64,000 nt of DNA from Cellulomonas shaoxiangyii (GCF_004798685.1 NZ_CP039291.1:1922001-1986000); one strand, 5' to 3'. Counted from the first letter of the stretch, positions 35,567 to 45,861 are shown. The notes: a model not told the origin generated them from the sequence alone. Translations and numbers: made by a program.

Positions 35567-36657
35567 CGCTGCTTCCGCCGGGGCTGCGCCGCCTGACCCA
35601 GGTGTCCTCCGGGGCGCAGCGCCGCCGTGGCACGCGGTGCGCCCGCGAGGACGCCCTCGTGCTCGCCGCCCTCCGTCGCCGCGGCCGCGCGCCGCGCCAG
35701 CACCTCGGCGGTGTGCTTGCGCACCGCGGGCTCGCGCTCACGCAGCGACACCTCGAGCGGCGTCGCGAGGAAGATCGACGAGTACGTGCCGACGAGCATG
35801 CCGACGAAGAGCGACAGCGCGATGTCACGCAGCGTCCCCGCGCCGAGGATGAACGCGCCGACGACGAGGATCGACAGGACCGGCAGCAGCGCCACGACCG
35901 ACGTGTTGATCGACCGGACGAGCGTCTGGTTCATCGCCAGGTTCGCCTTCTCGGCGTACGTGAACCGGGTCTGGACCAGCGCGTCCGCGGTGTTCTCCCG
36001 CACCTTGTCGAAGACCACGACCGTGTCGTAGATCGAGTAGGCGAGGATCGTCAGGAACCCGATGACGGTGGCGGGCGTGACCTCCCAGCCGACGGCGGCG
36101 TAGATGCCCATCGTCACGATGAGGTCGTGGAACAGCGCGATGATCGCGGCGGCGGCCATCCGCCAGTTCCGGAAGTACAGCGTCATCGCGCCCATGACGA
36201 GCAGCAGGAACACGCCCAGGCCGGTGATGGCCTTCTCGGACACGTCCTGGCCCCACGTCGGGCCGATGAACTCGCTCGTCACGTCCTCGGTCGGCACGTC
36301 GTACGCGGCGGCCAGCGCGTCGCGCACCTCGGCGACCTCCGAGGACGCGAGCTGCGCGGTCTGGATCCGCAGCGAGTCGCCACCGACGGTGGTCACGCGG
36401 GCCACCTCGTCCGGGGCGACGGACTGCACCGTCTCGACGGCGAGGTCCTGGTCGAGGTTCGCGGCATCCGACACCGTGAACTGCGAGCCGCCCCGGAAGT
36501 CGATGCCGGGGTTGAGCCCCGGGCGCACGAGCAGCACGAGCGAGACGAGGACGAGCAGGCCGGAGAACAGGTAGAAGCGTCGGCGGTTGCCGACCACGTC
36601 GTACGAGCGCTTCCCGGTGTAGAGGTCGTTGCCCCACTGGGCGAATCCGGAGGCCAT
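35563..36657 (-). CDS. secF: Protein translocase subunit SecF
   Basis: 364 aa from an ATG overlapping the secD stop (TGATG). Six transmembrane helices. The first is around FYLFSGLLVLVSLVLLV and is followed by the family motif GLNPGIDFRGGSQF. The periplasmic P1-like domain runs to about residue 140, and the helix cluster contains VIGFLTILAYSIYDTVVVFDKVREN, the conserved D-T-V-V-V-F-D stretch. With SecD it uses the proton gradient to complete protein export. The C-terminal tail is long and charged. Confidence 0.96.
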   Translation of the reverse strand: MASGFAQWGNDLYTGKRSYDVVGNRRRFYLFSGLLVLVSLVLLVRPGLNPGIDFRGGSQFTVSDAANLDQDLAVETVQSVAPDEVARVTTVGGDSLRIQTAQLASSEVAEVRDALAAAYDVPTEDVTSEFIGPTWGQDVSEKAITGLGVFLLLVMGAMTLYFRNWRMAAAAIIALFHDLIVTMGIYAAVGWEVTPATVIGFLTILAYSIYDTVVVFDKVRENTADALVQTRFTYAEKANLAMNQTLVRSINTSVVALLPVLSILVVGAFILGAGTLRDIALSLFVGMLVGTYSSIFLATPLEVSLREREPAVRKHTAEVLARRAAAATEGGEHEGVLAGAPRATAALRPGGHLGQAAQPRRKQR

Positions 36658-38600
36658 CAGTGGTCGCTCCCCTCGGGGCGCCCGGAGGGCGCGTCGGTCG
36701 TGGACCTGCCGGCGTCGGGCCCGTCGTCGGCGTCGGCCGGCCCGCTCGGATCTGCCTGCGCGGCACGGGCGGCCGCCCGGCGCTCGGCGATGGTGAGGCC
36801 TCCGACGCCGGCCGCGACGGGCTGCTCGCGGCGGACGGGCGCCTTCGGGTCGGCCGGCGCGTCGAGCGCGCCCACCCGGGTGCCGGCGGGGGTCGGTCCG
36901 GCGGCGCCGGTACTCACGCGGCCACGGCCGGTGTAGCGCACGCGCGGTGTGTCGACGCCGAGGCGGCGCGGGTCGAGCCCGGAGGCGGGGTGGCCCTCGG
37001 CGAAGAACCGGGTCCGCGCGAGCAGCTGCATGAGCGGGCGCGTGAACCAGAAGACGATGAGCAGGTCGACCAGCGTCGTCAGGCCCAGCGTGAACGCGAA
37101 GCCGCGCACGCCGCCCACGGCCAGCACGTAGAGCACGACGGCCGCGAGGAAGTTCACGGCGTCCGACGCGATGATCGTGCGCCGCGCGCGCTCCCACCCG
37201 CGGTCGACCGCCGCGGCGAGCGAGCGCCCGTCACGCAGCTCGTCGCGGATGCGCTCGAAGTAGACGATGAACGAGTCGGCCGTGACACCGATGCCGACGA
37301 TGACACCGGCGACGCCGGGCAGCGAGAGCCGGTACCCCTGGGTCCAGGACATCAGCGTGATGACGCCGTAGGTGAGGATCGCCGCGACCACGAGGGACGC
37401 GACGGTCACCAGACCGAGCGCGCGGTACTGGAAGAGCGAGTAGACGACGACGAGGAGCAGGCCCAGCAGACCGGCGAGCAGGCCGTTGCGCAGCTGCTCG
37501 GCACCGAGCGTCGCGGAGATCTGCTGCACGCTCTGCTCCTCGAAGCTGATCGGCAGGGACCCGAAGCTCAGCTGGTTGGCGAGCGCGGCGGCCGAGTCGC
37601 GCGTGAACGTGCCGGAGATCTCCGCCTGGCCGTTCGGGATCACCTCGTTGACCGAGGGGGCGGAGATGACGAGCGCGTCGAGCACGACCGCGAACTGGTT
37701 GAGGGGCTGCTGCTGCGTCGCGAGGCGCGTCGTCGTCTCGGTGAACTTCGGCGTGCCGGCCGACGTGAACTCGAGGTTGACGACCCACTCGTTCGTCGTC
37801 GCGCCGCTCTGCAGGGTGCGCAGCCCCGACGTGGCGGTGTCGATGTCCGAGCCCTCGATCTCGACCGGTCCGAGGATGAACTTCGCCGTGCCGGTCTGGT
37901 CGCACGTGACGAACGCCTTCTCCGGGTCACCCGGAACACCGCCCGTGCGGTTCTCGGGGAGCGTGCAGTCGAGCTCCTCGAACTGCTTCTGCACCGCCGG
38001 CGTGACGTAGTACGCGAGGTCGCTCGGGCTCGTCGGCTCGGCGGTGGCCGGCTCGTCCGAGGGCTCCTCCGCCTCCGCCGCCGGGTCCGCCGGCGCGGCG
38101 GGGTCGGCCGGTGCGGCCGGGTCGGCGGGTGCCGCCGTCTGCCCGTCCGTGGCGCCCTCGGCCGCCGGGTCGGCGGACGCCTCCGGGTCCACGGTCGGCG
38201 TCGGCGCGCCGACCGCCAGCACGGGACGGAACTCCATCTGCGCGGACGTGCGGACGAGGGCCAGCGTCTCGTCGCTCGGCCGGCCCGGCAGGGAGACGAC
38301 GATGTTCGAGCCGCCCTGGCTGGTGATCTCCGCCTCGGCGACACCCGACGCGTCGACGCGCTGGCGGATCACACCGATCGCCTGGTCGATCGTGTCCGCC
38401 GTGACGGCACCCTCGGCCTCGGCGACGGGCTGCAGGATGACCTGCGTCCCGCCCTCGAGGTCCAGCGCGAGGCTCGGCGTCAGCTCGGCGTCGCTCCAGC
38501 GGCTGCCGGCGAGGAGCGTGGCGAAGATCGCGCCGATCAGCACGCCGAGCGCTACGAGCGTACGGATCGGCCGTTCACGGCGGGGAGGAGGAGGAGCCAA
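36657..38600 (-). CDS. secD: Protein translocase subunit SecD
   Basis: 647 aa. The start at 38600 is TTG, preceded by an AGAGAAGAA stretch. No ATG or GTG gives the full first helix. First helix TLVALGVLIGAIFATLLAG, then LGLDLxGG-type motif LALDLEGGTQVILQPV. The extracytoplasmic part carries an inserted Ala/Pro/Asp repeat (about residues 135-185, ADPAAPADPAAPADP). The helix cluster has VAGVIVGIGVTADSFIVYFERIRDELRDG. The C-terminal cytoplasmic tail is longer than usual (about 110 aa). Works with SecF and YajC. Confidence 0.94.
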   Translation of the reverse strand: MAPPPPRRERPIRTLVALGVLIGAIFATLLAGSRWSDAELTPSLALDLEGGTQVILQPVAEAEGAVTADTIDQAIGVIRQRVDASGVAEAEITSQGGSNIVVSLPGRPSDETLALVRTSAQMEFRPVLAVGAPTPTVDPEASADPAAEGATDGQTAAPADPAAPADPAAPADPAAEAEEPSDEPATAEPTSPSDLAYYVTPAVQKQFEELDCTLPENRTGGVPGDPEKAFVTCDQTGTAKFILGPVEIEGSDIDTATSGLRTLQSGATTNEWVVNLEFTSAGTPKFTETTTRLATQQQPLNQFAVVLDALVISAPSVNEVIPNGQAEISGTFTRDSAAALANQLSFGSLPISFEEQSVQQISATLGAEQLRNGLLAGLLGLLLVVVYSLFQYRALGLVTVASLVVAAILTYGVITLMSWTQGYRLSLPGVAGVIVGIGVTADSFIVYFERIRDELRDGRSLAAAVDRGWERARRTIIASDAVNFLAAVVLYVLAVGGVRGFAFTLGLTTLVDLLIVFWFTRPLMQLLARTRFFAEGHPASGLDPRRLGVDTPRVRYTGRGRVSTGAAGPTPAGTRVGALDAPADPKAPVRREQPVAAGVGGLTIAERRAAARAAQADPSGPADADDGPDAGRSTTDAPSGRPEGSDH

Positions 38601-38652
38601 CGCAGTTCTTCTCTCGTGCGCGCACCGGCCGGTGGGCGGCTGGTGGGATCCA

Positions 38653-38676
38653 GGCCCGGGCGTCGTCGCCCGGGCC
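38653..38676 (-). terminator. Hairpin between yajC and secD
   Basis: Positions 38653-38662 and 38667-38676 form a perfect 10-bp stem with a 4-nt loop, immediately after the yajC stop and about 50 nt before the secD start. It may act as a partial terminator or attenuator, making YajC more abundant than SecDF. Confidence 0.6.
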
Positions 38677-38681
38677 GACGG

Positions 38682-39074
38682 TCACTTCCTGTCGGTGTCG
38701 TCGTCGCGCCGCGGGTTCTCCGGCGGCAGCGACGACAGGTCGTCGGGGACCTCGATGACCCGGTCGCGCTCGTCCGCGTCGCTCGGGTCCTCCTCCGCCA
38801 CCTCGACGTCGTCGACGACGGGCGGGTCGACCCGGCGCGCGATCGCGGCCTTGAGCCACCGGGTCTCGGAACCCGGCGTGGACTCGAGCGTCACGACGTC
38901 GCCCTCGACGGCCGTGACGGTGCCGAACAGCCCCGAGCCCGTCATCACCTCGTCGCCGACCTGGAGGTTGGTGCGCAGGTCAGCCATCTCGCGCTGCTGC
39001 TTGCGGGTGCGGCTCGACATGAACCACAGCGCCGCGAAGGCGACGAGCAGGATGATGAGGAACGAGTAGTCCAT
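38682..39074 (-). CDS. yajC: Preprotein translocase accessory subunit YajC
   Basis: 130 aa, ATG start. One N-terminal helix (YSFLIILLVAFAALWFM) followed by SSRTRKQQREMADLRTNLQVGDEVMTGSGLFGTVTAVEGDVVTLE, the conserved YajC region. The C-terminal 50 residues are very acidic. First gene of the yajC-secD-secF-apt run, preceded by a clear promoter. Confidence 0.95.
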   Translation of the reverse strand: MDYSFLIILLVAFAALWFMSSRTRKQQREMADLRTNLQVGDEVMTGSGLFGTVTAVEGDVVTLESTPGSETRWLKAAIARRVDPPVVDDVEVAEEDPSDADERDRVIEVPDDLSSLPPENPRRDDDTDRK

Positions 39075-39113
39075 GAGGTCGGGATTCTCCGCATCGGTGT
39101 CGACGTCCGCCGC

Positions 39114-39142
39114 AGTCTAGGCGCCGCGGCCGGAGCCTCCAA
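39114..39142 (-). promoter_or_regulatory. Promoter of yajC-secD-secF
   Basis: On the minus strand TTGGAG (39142-39137), 17-nt spacer, TAGACT (39119-39114), with a predicted start about 33 nt upstream of the yajC ATG. It lies in the 109-nt gap after ruvB. Confidence 0.65.
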
Positions 39143-39183
39143 CGTCCGTCCGCCGGCGAGGGTTCCCGCGGGCCCCCGCGCCG

Positions 39184-40239
39184 CTAGCCGAACAGCGTGT
39201 CGGCCGGGGCCGGGCGCTCCAGACCGAGGTGGTCCCACGCGGCGGGCATGGCCACGCGACCGCGCGGCGTCCGGCCCACGAGCCCCTCGCGGACGAGGAA
39301 CGGCTCGGCGACGGTCTCGACCGTCTCGGGCTCCTCGCCCACCGCGACCGCGAGCGTCGTCAGGCCGACCGGTCCCCCGCCGAACCGCAGGCACAGCGCC
39401 TGCAGCACCGACCGGTCGAGCCGGTCCAGCCCGCGCTCGTCCACCTCGTAGACCTCGAGCGCGGCGCGCGCGGCGCTCAGGGTGAGGCGGCCGTCGCCCC
39501 GCACCTCCGCCCAGTCCCGCACGCGCCGCAGCAGGCGGTTCGCGATGCGGGGGGTGCCGCGCGAGCGGGACGCGATCTCCGCCGCGGCGCGCCCCTCGAG
39601 CGGGACGTCCAGCAGGCCCGCCGACCGCATCAGCACGCGCTCCAGCTCGTCGTCGGCGTAGAAGTCCAGGTGACCGGTGAAGCCGAAGCGGTCGCGCAGC
39701 GGTGCCGGGAGCAGGCCCGCGCGCGTCGTCGCCCCGACGACCGTGAACGGCGGCAGCGACAGCGGGATGGCGCTGGCCCCGGCGCCCTTGCCGACGACGA
39801 CGTCGACCCGGAAGTCCTCCATCGCGACGTACAGGAGCTCCTCGGCGGGGCGCGCGAGTCGGTGGATCTCGTCGATGAACAGCACCTCGCCCTCCTCGAG
39901 CGAGGACAGCACCGCGGCGAGGTCGCCCGCGTGCTGGATCGCGGGGCCGCTCGTCACGCGCAACGACGCGCCGAGCTCGGCGGCGATGATCATCGCGAGG
40001 GTCGTCTTGCCGAGCCCGGGCGGACCGGACAGCAGGACGTGGTCCGGTGCGCGACCCCGGTTGAGCGCCGCCTGCAGCACGAGCGAGAGCTGGTCGCGCA
40101 CGACGCGCTGCCCCACGAACTCCTCGAGGCGGCGTGGGCGCAGCGCCGCCTCGGCGGCACGCTCGAGCTCGTCCGCGCCCGCCCGCACGAGCGACTCGGG
40201 GACCGCGTCGTCACCGGCCGGCGGCGGCGCCTCAGGCAC
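39184..40239 (-). CDS. ruvB: Holliday junction branch-migration ATPase
   Basis: 351 aa from the GTG at 40239, overlapping the ruvA 3' end by 8 nt. AAA+ motor of the RuvAB complex. Walker [21 protein letters not shown] (about residue 70), Walker [22 protein letters not shown], sensor region [19 protein letters not shown], the arginine finger area, and the C-terminal winged helix [23 protein letters not shown] with [13 protein letters not shown]. Complete and typical in length. Confidence 0.97.
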   Translation of the reverse strand: MPEAPPPAGDDAVPESLVRAGADELERAAEAALRPRRLEEFVGQRVVRDQLSLVLQAALNRGRAPDHVLLSGPPGLGKTTLAMIIAAELGASLRVTSGPAIQHAGDLAAVLSSLEEGEVLFIDEIHRLARPAEELLYVAMEDFRVDVVVGKGAGASAIPLSLPPFTVVGATTRAGLLPAPLRDRFGFTGHLDFYADDELERVLMRSAGLLDVPLEGRAAAEIASRSRGTPRIANRLLRRVRDWAEVRGDGRLTLSAARAALEVYEVDERGLDRLDRSVLQALCLRFGGGPVGLTTLAVAVGEEPETVETVAEPFLVREGLVGRTPRGRVAMPAAWDHLGLERPAPADTLFG

Positions 40240-40846
40240 GCGAGCCACCCAGCACCCGCAGCGCCGCACGCAGCACGCCCGGCACCTCCTCGGCGCCGAC
40301 CGGCTCGCTGCCGCCGTCGAGCACGCCCGCGACCGCGTCCTGCGCGGCACGCAGCGGCCAGCCGAGCCCCACGAGCGCGTCGACCACCTGCTCGCGGTGG
40401 TCGGCTGCGGCGGCGGAGCGCGCGGGCCCACCGGCGGCCGGCGCGGGCGCACCCAGCCGGTCCCCCAGCTCCAGGACGATGCGCTGGGCGCCCTTGCGGC
40501 CGATGCCCGGCACCCGCATGAGTGCGGCAAGGTCCTCCTCCGCGACGGCGCGGCGCAGGCCGTCCGGCGTGTGCACCGCGAGCATGGCCAGGGCCAGGCG
40601 GGGTCCGACGCCCGTCACCGTCTGCAGGACCTCGAAGACGTCGCGCTCGTCCGCGTCGGCGAAGCCGAACAGCGTGAGCGAGTCCTCCCGCACGACGAGC
40701 GACGTGAACAGCCGGGCGGCGGTGCCGACGCGCAGGCCGGCCAGCGTGGTGGGGGTCGCCTGCACCAGCATGCCGACGCCGCCGACCTCGACGACCGCGG
40801 CGTCGAGCCGCACCGTCAGCACCGTCCCGTGCACGGACGCGATCAC
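40232..40846 (-). CDS. ruvA: Holliday junction DNA helicase subunit RuvA
   Basis: 204 aa from the GTG at 40846, which has GGGAGG about 8 nt upstream. A GTG three codons earlier touches that site and is less likely. Domain I begins VIASVHGTV. Domain II carries the two helix-hairpin-helix motifs ([17 protein letters not shown] and [19 protein letters not shown]), and domain III is the C-terminal [24 protein letters not shown]. Tetramerises on the junction and loads RuvB. An SOS-type box lies about 70 nt upstream. Confidence 0.96.
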   Translation of the reverse strand: MIASVHGTVLTVRLDAAVVEVGGVGMLVQATPTTLAGLRVGTAARLFTSLVVREDSLTLFGFADADERDVFEVLQTVTGVGPRLALAMLAVHTPDGLRRAVAEEDLAALMRVPGIGRKGAQRIVLELGDRLGAPAPAAGGPARSAAAADHREQVVDALVGLGWPLRAAQDAVAGVLDGGSEPVGAEEVPGVLRAALRVLGGSRA

Positions 40847-40915
40847 CGCACGCACCTCCCGTTCCCGCGCGCGGCCGACGAGCCGCGCGCACCGCCGGAC
40901 ACTGTGCCACAGGAG

Positions 40916-40931
40916 GCGAACACCTGTACGA
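40916..40931 (-). promoter_or_regulatory. Near-consensus LexA box upstream of ruvA
   Basis: GCGAAC-ACCT-GTACGA on the plus strand matches TCGAAC-N4-GTTCGA at 10 of 12 defined positions. It is centred about 75 nt upstream of the ruvA start, in the 94-nt gap after ruvC. No similar site was found in the gap upstream of ruvC. Confidence 0.65.
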
Positions 40932-40940
40932 ACGACACGC

Positions 40941-41507
40941 TCATGCGCGGCGCCGGGCCGCCTGCTCGGCGGCCGCCCACGCCCGCTGGGCGGCGGTCAG
41001 CGACCCGGGGGCGCGCTGCGGCGCCCCGAGGGCACCGGCGGGCCGCCACAGGTGGCAGATGGCGAGGGCGAGGGCGTCGGCGGCGTCGGCGGGGCGCGGG
41101 GCGACCTCCAGCTCGAGCAGCCGCCGGACCATCTCCTGGACCTGCGCCTTCTCGGCGCGCCCGCTGCCCGTGACAGCGGCCTTGACCTCGCTGGGCGTGT
41201 GCATCGCGACCGGTATCCGTCGCCGCGCGGCGGCGACGAGCGCGAGGCCGGCCACCTGCGCGGTCCCCATGACGGTGCTGACGTTGTGCTGCGCGAACAC
41301 CCGCTCGACGGCGACCGTGTCCGGTGCGTGCTCCTCGAGGTACTCCTCGATCCGCCGCTCGATCAGCAGCAGGCGCTGGTCGACGTCGAGGCCCGGCTCC
41401 GACGTCGCGACGTCGACCGCGACCATCCGCAGGCGGCGACCCGGCAGCCCGTCGACGACGCCGAGGCCGCAGCGGGTGAGACCGGGGTCGACTCCGAGGA
41501 CGCGCAC
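40941..41507 (-). CDS. ruvC: Crossover junction endodeoxyribonuclease
   Basis: 188 aa from the GTG at 41507, the start that gives the family N-terminus [16 protein letters not shown]. Resolves Holliday junctions. The acidic catalytic residues are visible in GVDPG (Asp7), [20 protein letters not shown] (Glu), and the terminal [14 protein letters not shown] (Asp pair). An Ala-rich C-terminal extension of about 30 residues follows. No strong ribosome site is seen. The gene is followed by ruvA after 94 nt containing an SOS-like site. Confidence 0.95.
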   Translation of the reverse strand: MRVLGVDPGLTRCGLGVVDGLPGRRLRMVAVDVATSEPGLDVDQRLLLIERRIEEYLEEHAPDTVAVERVFAQHNVSTVMGTAQVAGLALVAAARRRIPVAMHTPSEVKAAVTGSGRAEKAQVQEMVRRLLELEVAPRPADAADALALAICHLWRPAGALGAPQRAPGSLTAAQRAWAAAEQAARRRA

Positions 41508-41604
41508 GCGCACATCGTCGCAGGCGCGGGCGCCCGCCCCGCGCAGGCGGCCCCGGACACGGCGACGCGCCGGCCCCGTGCGGGTGCCGGCGCGTCGCGG
41601 TGCG

Positions 41605-42360
41605 TCACTCGGCGTCGAGCTGCGCCATGACCTCGTCAGAGGCGTCGAAGTTCGCGTACACGTTCTGCACGTCGTCGGAGTCCTCGAGGGCGTCGATGAG
41701 CTTGAGGATCCGGCGGGCGCCGTCGGCGTCCACCTCGATCTGCGTCGACGGCCAGAACACGACGTCCGCGGAGTCGTACTCGATGCCGGCGTCCTGCAGC
41801 GCGCTGCGCACGGGCACCAGGTCGGTCGCCTCGGACAGCACCTCGAACTGGTCGCCGAGGTCGGTGACCTCCTCGCCGCCGGCCTCGAGCACCGCCTCCA
41901 TGACGGCGTCCTCGTCGGTGCCCTCCTTGGGCACGATGACCACGCCCTTGCGGCTGAAGATGTACGACACCGACCCGGGGTCGGCCATCTGCCCGCCGTT
42001 GCGCGTGAACGCGACGCGCACGTCCGAGGCGGCCCGGTTGCGGTTGTCCGTGAGGCACTCGACCAGCACCGCCACGCCGCCGGGGCCGTAGCCCTCGTAC
42101 ATGATCGTCTGGTAGTCGGCGCCGCCGGCCTCCTGGCCGGAGCCGCGCTTGAGCGCGCGGTCGATGTTGTCGTTGGGCACCGACGACTTCTTCGCCTTCT
42201 GGATGGCGTCGAACAGCGTCGGGTTGCCGGCGGGGTCACCCCCGCCCGTGCGCGCCGCGACCTCGACGTTCTTGACCAGCTTGGCGAAGAGCTTGCCGCG
42301 CTTCGCGTCGATCACGGCCTTCTTGTGCTTCGTGGTGGCCCACTTGGAATGTCCCGACAT
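41605..42360 (-). CDS. yebC: YebC/PmpR family protein (TACO1-type)
   Basis: 251 aa from the ATG at 42360, with GGAGGG upstream. Begins [36 protein letters not shown], the signature of the YebC family, followed by [34 protein letters not shown] and [13 protein letters not shown]. Relatives are reported as DNA-binding regulators or translation factors relieving stalling at proline runs. Which applies here is unknown. Adjacent to ruvC, as usual in bacteria. Confidence 0.96.
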   Translation of the reverse strand: MSGHSKWATTKHKKAVIDAKRGKLFAKLVKNVEVAARTGGGDPAGNPTLFDAIQKAKKSSVPNDNIDRALKRGSGQEAGGADYQTIMYEGYGPGGVAVLVECLTDNRNRAASDVRVAFTRNGGQMADPGSVSYIFSRKGVVIVPKEGTDEDAVMEAVLEAGGEEVTDLGDQFEVLSEATDLVPVRSALQDAGIEYDSADVVFWPSTQIEVDADGARRILKLIDALEDSDDVQNVYANFDASDEVMAQLDAE

Positions 42361-42433
42361 GCCCCGTCTACCCTCCGTCTCGGCCGGCCTGCGTGACGCG
42401 CTCCCCTGCACCGCGGCGGTGCGGGCCCGCGGC

Positions 42434-43045
42434 CTAGAGGCTGTCGCGGACGATCTGCACGAACAGGCGGTGCACCCTGGTGTCCCCGGTCACCTCCGGG
42501 TGGAACGAGGTGACGAGCACAGGCCCCTGGCGCACCGCGACGATCCTACCGGCGGCGGCGCCCTCCCCCACCCGGCCGACGACGGTCGCGGCGGGCCCGA
42601 CGTCCTCCACCCAGGGCGCCCGGATGAACACGGCGTGCACGGGGTCGTCGGCGGAGTCCTCGACGCCGTCGATGACCAGGTCGGTCTCGAAGGAGTCGAC
42701 CTGCCGGCCGAACGCGTTGCGCCGCACCGTGATGTCCACGCCCCCGAGGGTCTGCTGCCCGTCGATGCCGCCGATGATGCGGTCGGCCAGCAGGATCATG
42801 CCGGCGCAGGAGCCGTAGGCCGGCATGCCGGCGCGCAGGCGCTCGCGCACCGGCTCGTGCAGGTCGAAGGCCCGCAGCAGCTTGTCCATCGTCGTCGACT
42901 CCCCGCCGGGCACGACGAGCGCGTCGACCGCGTCGAGCTCGCTCGGTCGGCGCACGCCGACCGCCGTCGCGCCCTCGTGCCGGAGGGCTGCGACGTGCTC
43001 GCGCACGTCGCCCTGCAGGGCCAGGACACCGATCGTGGGGCTCAC
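42434..43045 (-). CDS. pdxT: Pyridoxal 5'-phosphate synthase glutaminase subunit
   Basis: 203 aa from the GTG at 43045. TAGGAT ends 8 nt upstream, so the transcript may be nearly leaderless. Class I glutamine amidotransferase: [31 protein letters not shown], the nucleophilic Cys in [14 protein letters not shown] (about residue 80) and the His-Glu pair in [15 protein letters not shown]. Supplies ammonia to PdxS for vitamin B6 synthesis. pdxS is not adjacent but 1.9 kb upstream, with an aminotransferase gene and a NUDIX gene between. Confidence 0.95.
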   Translation of the reverse strand: MSPTIGVLALQGDVREHVAALRHEGATAVGVRRPSELDAVDALVVPGGESTTMDKLLRAFDLHEPVRERLRAGMPAYGSCAGMILLADRIIGGIDGQQTLGGVDITVRRNAFGRQVDSFETDLVIDGVEDSADDPVHAVFIRAPWVEDVGPAATVVGRVGEGAAAGRIVAVRQGPVLVTSFHPEVTGDTRVHRLFVQIVRDSL

Positions 43046-43083
43046 GGGCGTCGATCCTAGGTCGCGCGTGCGGCAGCGCAGCG

Positions 43084-44277
43084 TCAGCGTGCCGCAGCGA
43101 GACCCGCCGGCCCGGCGGCGCCGCCGCGGCCCGTCGCGACCTGGTCGGCCAGCCGCGCGAGGCCCTCGAGCAGGTCGCCGCGCGGCGCGGCGAGGGACAC
43201 GCGCACCATCCCGGCCGCGGCGTCGCCGAACGTCGCCCCCGGAGCGACCGCGACGTGCCGCTGCGCGAGCAGGTCGAGGGCGAAGGCCTCGGTGTCCGCG
43301 CGGCCCACGTCGACCATCAGGTAGAACGCCCCGTCCGGGACGACGTGCCGGACGCCGCGCTGCCGCAGGAGCGTCACGGCGGCGTCGCGTCGCTCGCGGT
43401 ACGACGCGACGGCGGACGCCACGCCGTCCTGCGGCCCCGTGAGGGCGGCGAGCGCCGCCAGCTGACCGGTCGTGGACGGGCACGCGACGGTCGCCTCCGC
43501 GAGGTGCCCGATCGCCTCGACCACCGCCGGGTCGGGCACCACGGCGTAACCCGCTCGCCAGCCCGTGAGGGCGTAGGTCTTCGACAGGCTGTGGAACACG
43601 AGGACGCGGCCGTCGGTGTCGAAGACCGCCGGGCTGACGTGCGGGACGCCGTAGGTGATCGCCTCGTAGCACTCGTCGGAGAGCACCCACAGGTCGTGCC
43701 GTCGCGCGAGGTCGACGAGCCGTGCGAGCACGTCGGGCGGGTACACCGCACCCGTGGGGTTGTTCGGCGAGCAGAGCAGGAGCGCGCGGGTTCGCGGGGT
43801 GATGCGGGCCTCGACGTCGGCCGGCCGCGGCACGAAGCCCGCCGCGGCGTGCGTGCGGTAGCGGCGGGGACGCGCGGACGCGGCGACGGCCGCCATCTCC
43901 CAGTTGGGGAACACGGGGTCGGGCACCAGGACCTCGTCGCCGGGACCGAGGAGCGTGGCCAGCGCCATCGCCAGGCCGTGCATCGCCCCGTGCGTGACCA
44001 CGACCCGGTCGGGGGTGACCTCCCGGCCCTGCCGCGCCGTGACGCGCTCGGCGGCGACCTCGCGCAGGCTCGCCATCCCGATGCTGGACGTGTAGCCCGT
44101 GAGCCCGGCGGCGGCGCTCGCCGCGACCGCGTCGACCACGTGCGCCGCCGGGCGGGCGTCGGGCTCCCCGATCTCCAGGTGGATCGCCTCGGGGTCGCGC
44201 AGCGCGAGGTCCATGACGGTGCGGATGCCGGAGCGCGGGATGCGCGCCACGGGCGACGAGGGGGCGGGTCGCGGCAT
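43084..44277 (-). CDS. PLP-dependent class I/II aminotransferase
   Basis: 397 aa from the ATG at 44277. TACCGT ends 7 nt before it, suggesting a leaderless mRNA. Fold-type I signature: [73 protein letters not shown], and the PLP lysine in [18 protein letters not shown] (about residue 240). The C-terminal domain has [12 protein letters not shown]. The amino donor and acceptor cannot be deduced. Location between the two PLP-synthase genes is suggestive but could be chance. Confidence 0.9.
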   Translation of the reverse strand: MPRPAPSSPVARIPRSGIRTVMDLALRDPEAIHLEIGEPDARPAAHVVDAVAASAAAGLTGYTSSIGMASLREVAAERVTARQGREVTPDRVVVTHGAMHGLAMALATLLGPGDEVLVPDPVFPNWEMAAVAASARPRRYRTHAAAGFVPRPADVEARITPRTRALLLCSPNNPTGAVYPPDVLARLVDLARRHDLWVLSDECYEAITYGVPHVSPAVFDTDGRVLVFHSLSKTYALTGWRAGYAVVPDPAVVEAIGHLAEATVACPSTTGQLAALAALTGPQDGVASAVASYRERRDAAVTLLRQRGVRHVVPDGAFYLMVDVGRADTEAFALDLLAQRHVAVAPGATFGDAAAGMVRVSLAAPRGDLLEGLARLADQVATGRGGAAGPAGLAAAR

Positions 44278-44350
44278 GGCCGGGACGGTAGCCCCGTCAG
44301 GTCACGGGGACGTTACCGACGGGTACGCACAGGCGAGGCGGCGGAGCGCG

Positions 44351-44950
44351 TCACTCGCGCGTGAGCCCGAGGTGCCGCACGCGCCCGTCCCACACCAGCA
44401 CCGAGCGGACCAGCTCGGCCAGGTCCTCGGGGAACACCTCGAGGTCCACCGCGGCCAGCGCGTCGAGGTCCCACCAGCGCAGCTCGTCGATCACGTCCTG
44501 CTCGACGTCGGTCCAGCCGGCGCGCGACAGGGCCCCGACGTCCGCCGAGCTCACGCGCGCCAGGAAGATCTCCTCGTCCTGGCGGCAGTGCTGCGCGAAG
44601 AAGTCGAAGATCGCCGAGCGCGTGAACACCGGGCCCACCAGTGCGTCCACCGCCAGCGCGATGCCCGTCTCCTCGCGGACCTCGCGCACGGCGGCCGCGC
44701 GCACGTCCTCGCCGTCGTCGAGGCCGCCGCCGACGGTGAACCACCACGACCGCTCCGGCTGGTCGGCGTCGTGCCCGCGCACGAGCAGCACCCGGTCGTG
44801 CTCGTCGAGCAGGATGACGCGCGCCGCCCGGCGGAACAGCAGGCCGTCCTCGCCGCGCCGCCACTCCGGCCCGAAGCCGCGGACGGCGCCGCCCCCGGCC
44901 GCGCTCGGGCCGGGGGCGGCGCCGTGGTCCTGGGGGTCGGTCGTCGTCAC
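44351..44950 (-). CDS. NUDIX hydrolase
   Basis: 199 aa from the GTG at 44950, overlapping the pdxS stop (GTGA). A Gly/Pro-rich head of about 30 residues precedes the fold. The Nudix box is intact: [24 protein letters not shown], positions about 76-99 (G-x5-E-x7-REVREETG). Then [25 protein letters not shown] and [12 protein letters not shown]. Probably hydrolyses a nucleoside diphosphate derivative. Substrate unknown. Co-transcribed with pdxS. Confidence 0.9.
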   Translation of the reverse strand: MTTTDPQDHGAAPGPSAAGGGAVRGFGPEWRRGEDGLLFRRAARVILLDEHDRVLLVRGHDADQPERSWWFTVGGGLDDGEDVRAAAVREVREETGIALAVDALVGPVFTRSAIFDFFAQHCRQDEEIFLARVSSADVGALSRAGWTDVEQDVIDELRWWDLDALAAVDLEVFPEDLAELVRSVLVWDGRVRHLGLTRE

Positions 44951-45861
44951 CAGCCGCGCTCGGAGAGGCGGTGCGGCACCGGCACGTCGTCGACGTTGAT
45001 GCCGACCATGGCCTCGCCCAGGCCGCGCGAGACCTTGGCGATGACGTCCGGGTCGTCGTAGAACGTCGTGGCCTTGACGATCGCGGCGGCACGCTCGGCC
45101 GGGTTGCCGGACTTGAAGATCCCCGAGCCGACGAACACGCCCTCGGCCCCGAGCTGCATCATCATCGCCGCGTCGGCCGGCGTCGCGATGCCGCCCGCCG
45201 TGAACAGCACGACGGGGAGCCGGCCCGCGGTCGCGACCTCCTTGACGAGGTCGTACGGCGCCTGCAGCTCCTTGGCCGCGAGGTACAGCTCGTCCTCGGG
45301 CAGCGACGTCAGGCGGCGGATCTCGTCCCGGAGCGTGCGCATGTGCGTCGTCGCGTTGGAGACGTCGCCCGTGCCGGCCTCGCCCTTCGAGCGGATCATG
45401 GCCGCGCCCTCGGTGATGCGGCGCAGGGCCTCGCCGAGGTTGGTGGCACCGCACACGAACGGCACCGTGAAGGCCCACTTGTCGATGTGGTGCGCGAAGT
45501 CGGCCGGCGTGAGCACCTCGGACTCGTCGACGTAGTCGACACCGAGGCTCTGCAGGACCTGGGCCTCGACGAAGTGCCCGATGCGGGCCTTCGCCATGAC
45601 CGGGATCGAGACGGTCGAGATGATCCCGTCCACCAGGTCGGGGTCGCTCATGCGCGCGACACCGCCCTGTGCGCGGATGTCCGCCGGGACGCGCTCGAGC
45701 GCCATGACGGCGACCGCACCGGCGTCCTCGGCGATCTTCGCCTGCTCGGGCGTGACGACGTCCATGATGACGCCGCCCTTGAGCATCTCCGCCATGCCGC
45801 GCTTCACGCGCGCGGTGCCGACCTCGCCGGCGGGGGCGCTGTGCTGGGTGTTCTCGGTCAC
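44947..45861 (-). CDS. pdxS: Pyridoxal 5'-phosphate synthase subunit PdxS
   Basis: 304 aa from the GTG at 45861, with AGAGG 8 nt upstream. Builds PLP from ribose 5-phosphate, glyceraldehyde 3-phosphate and ammonia from PdxT. Strongly conserved TIM barrel: [44 protein letters not shown], the catalytic lysine region [67 protein letters not shown]. Full length and unambiguous. Confidence 0.97.
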   Translation of the reverse strand: MTENTQHSAPAGEVGTARVKRGMAEMLKGGVIMDVVTPEQAKIAEDAGAVAVMALERVPADIRAQGGVARMSDPDLVDGIISTVSIPVMAKARIGHFVEAQVLQSLGVDYVDESEVLTPADFAHHIDKWAFTVPFVCGATNLGEALRRITEGAAMIRSKGEAGTGDVSNATTHMRTLRDEIRRLTSLPEDELYLAAKELQAPYDLVKEVATAGRLPVVLFTAGGIATPADAAMMMQLGAEGVFVGSGIFKSGNPAERAAAIVKATTFYDDPDVIAKVSRGLGEAMVGINVDDVPVPHRLSERGW

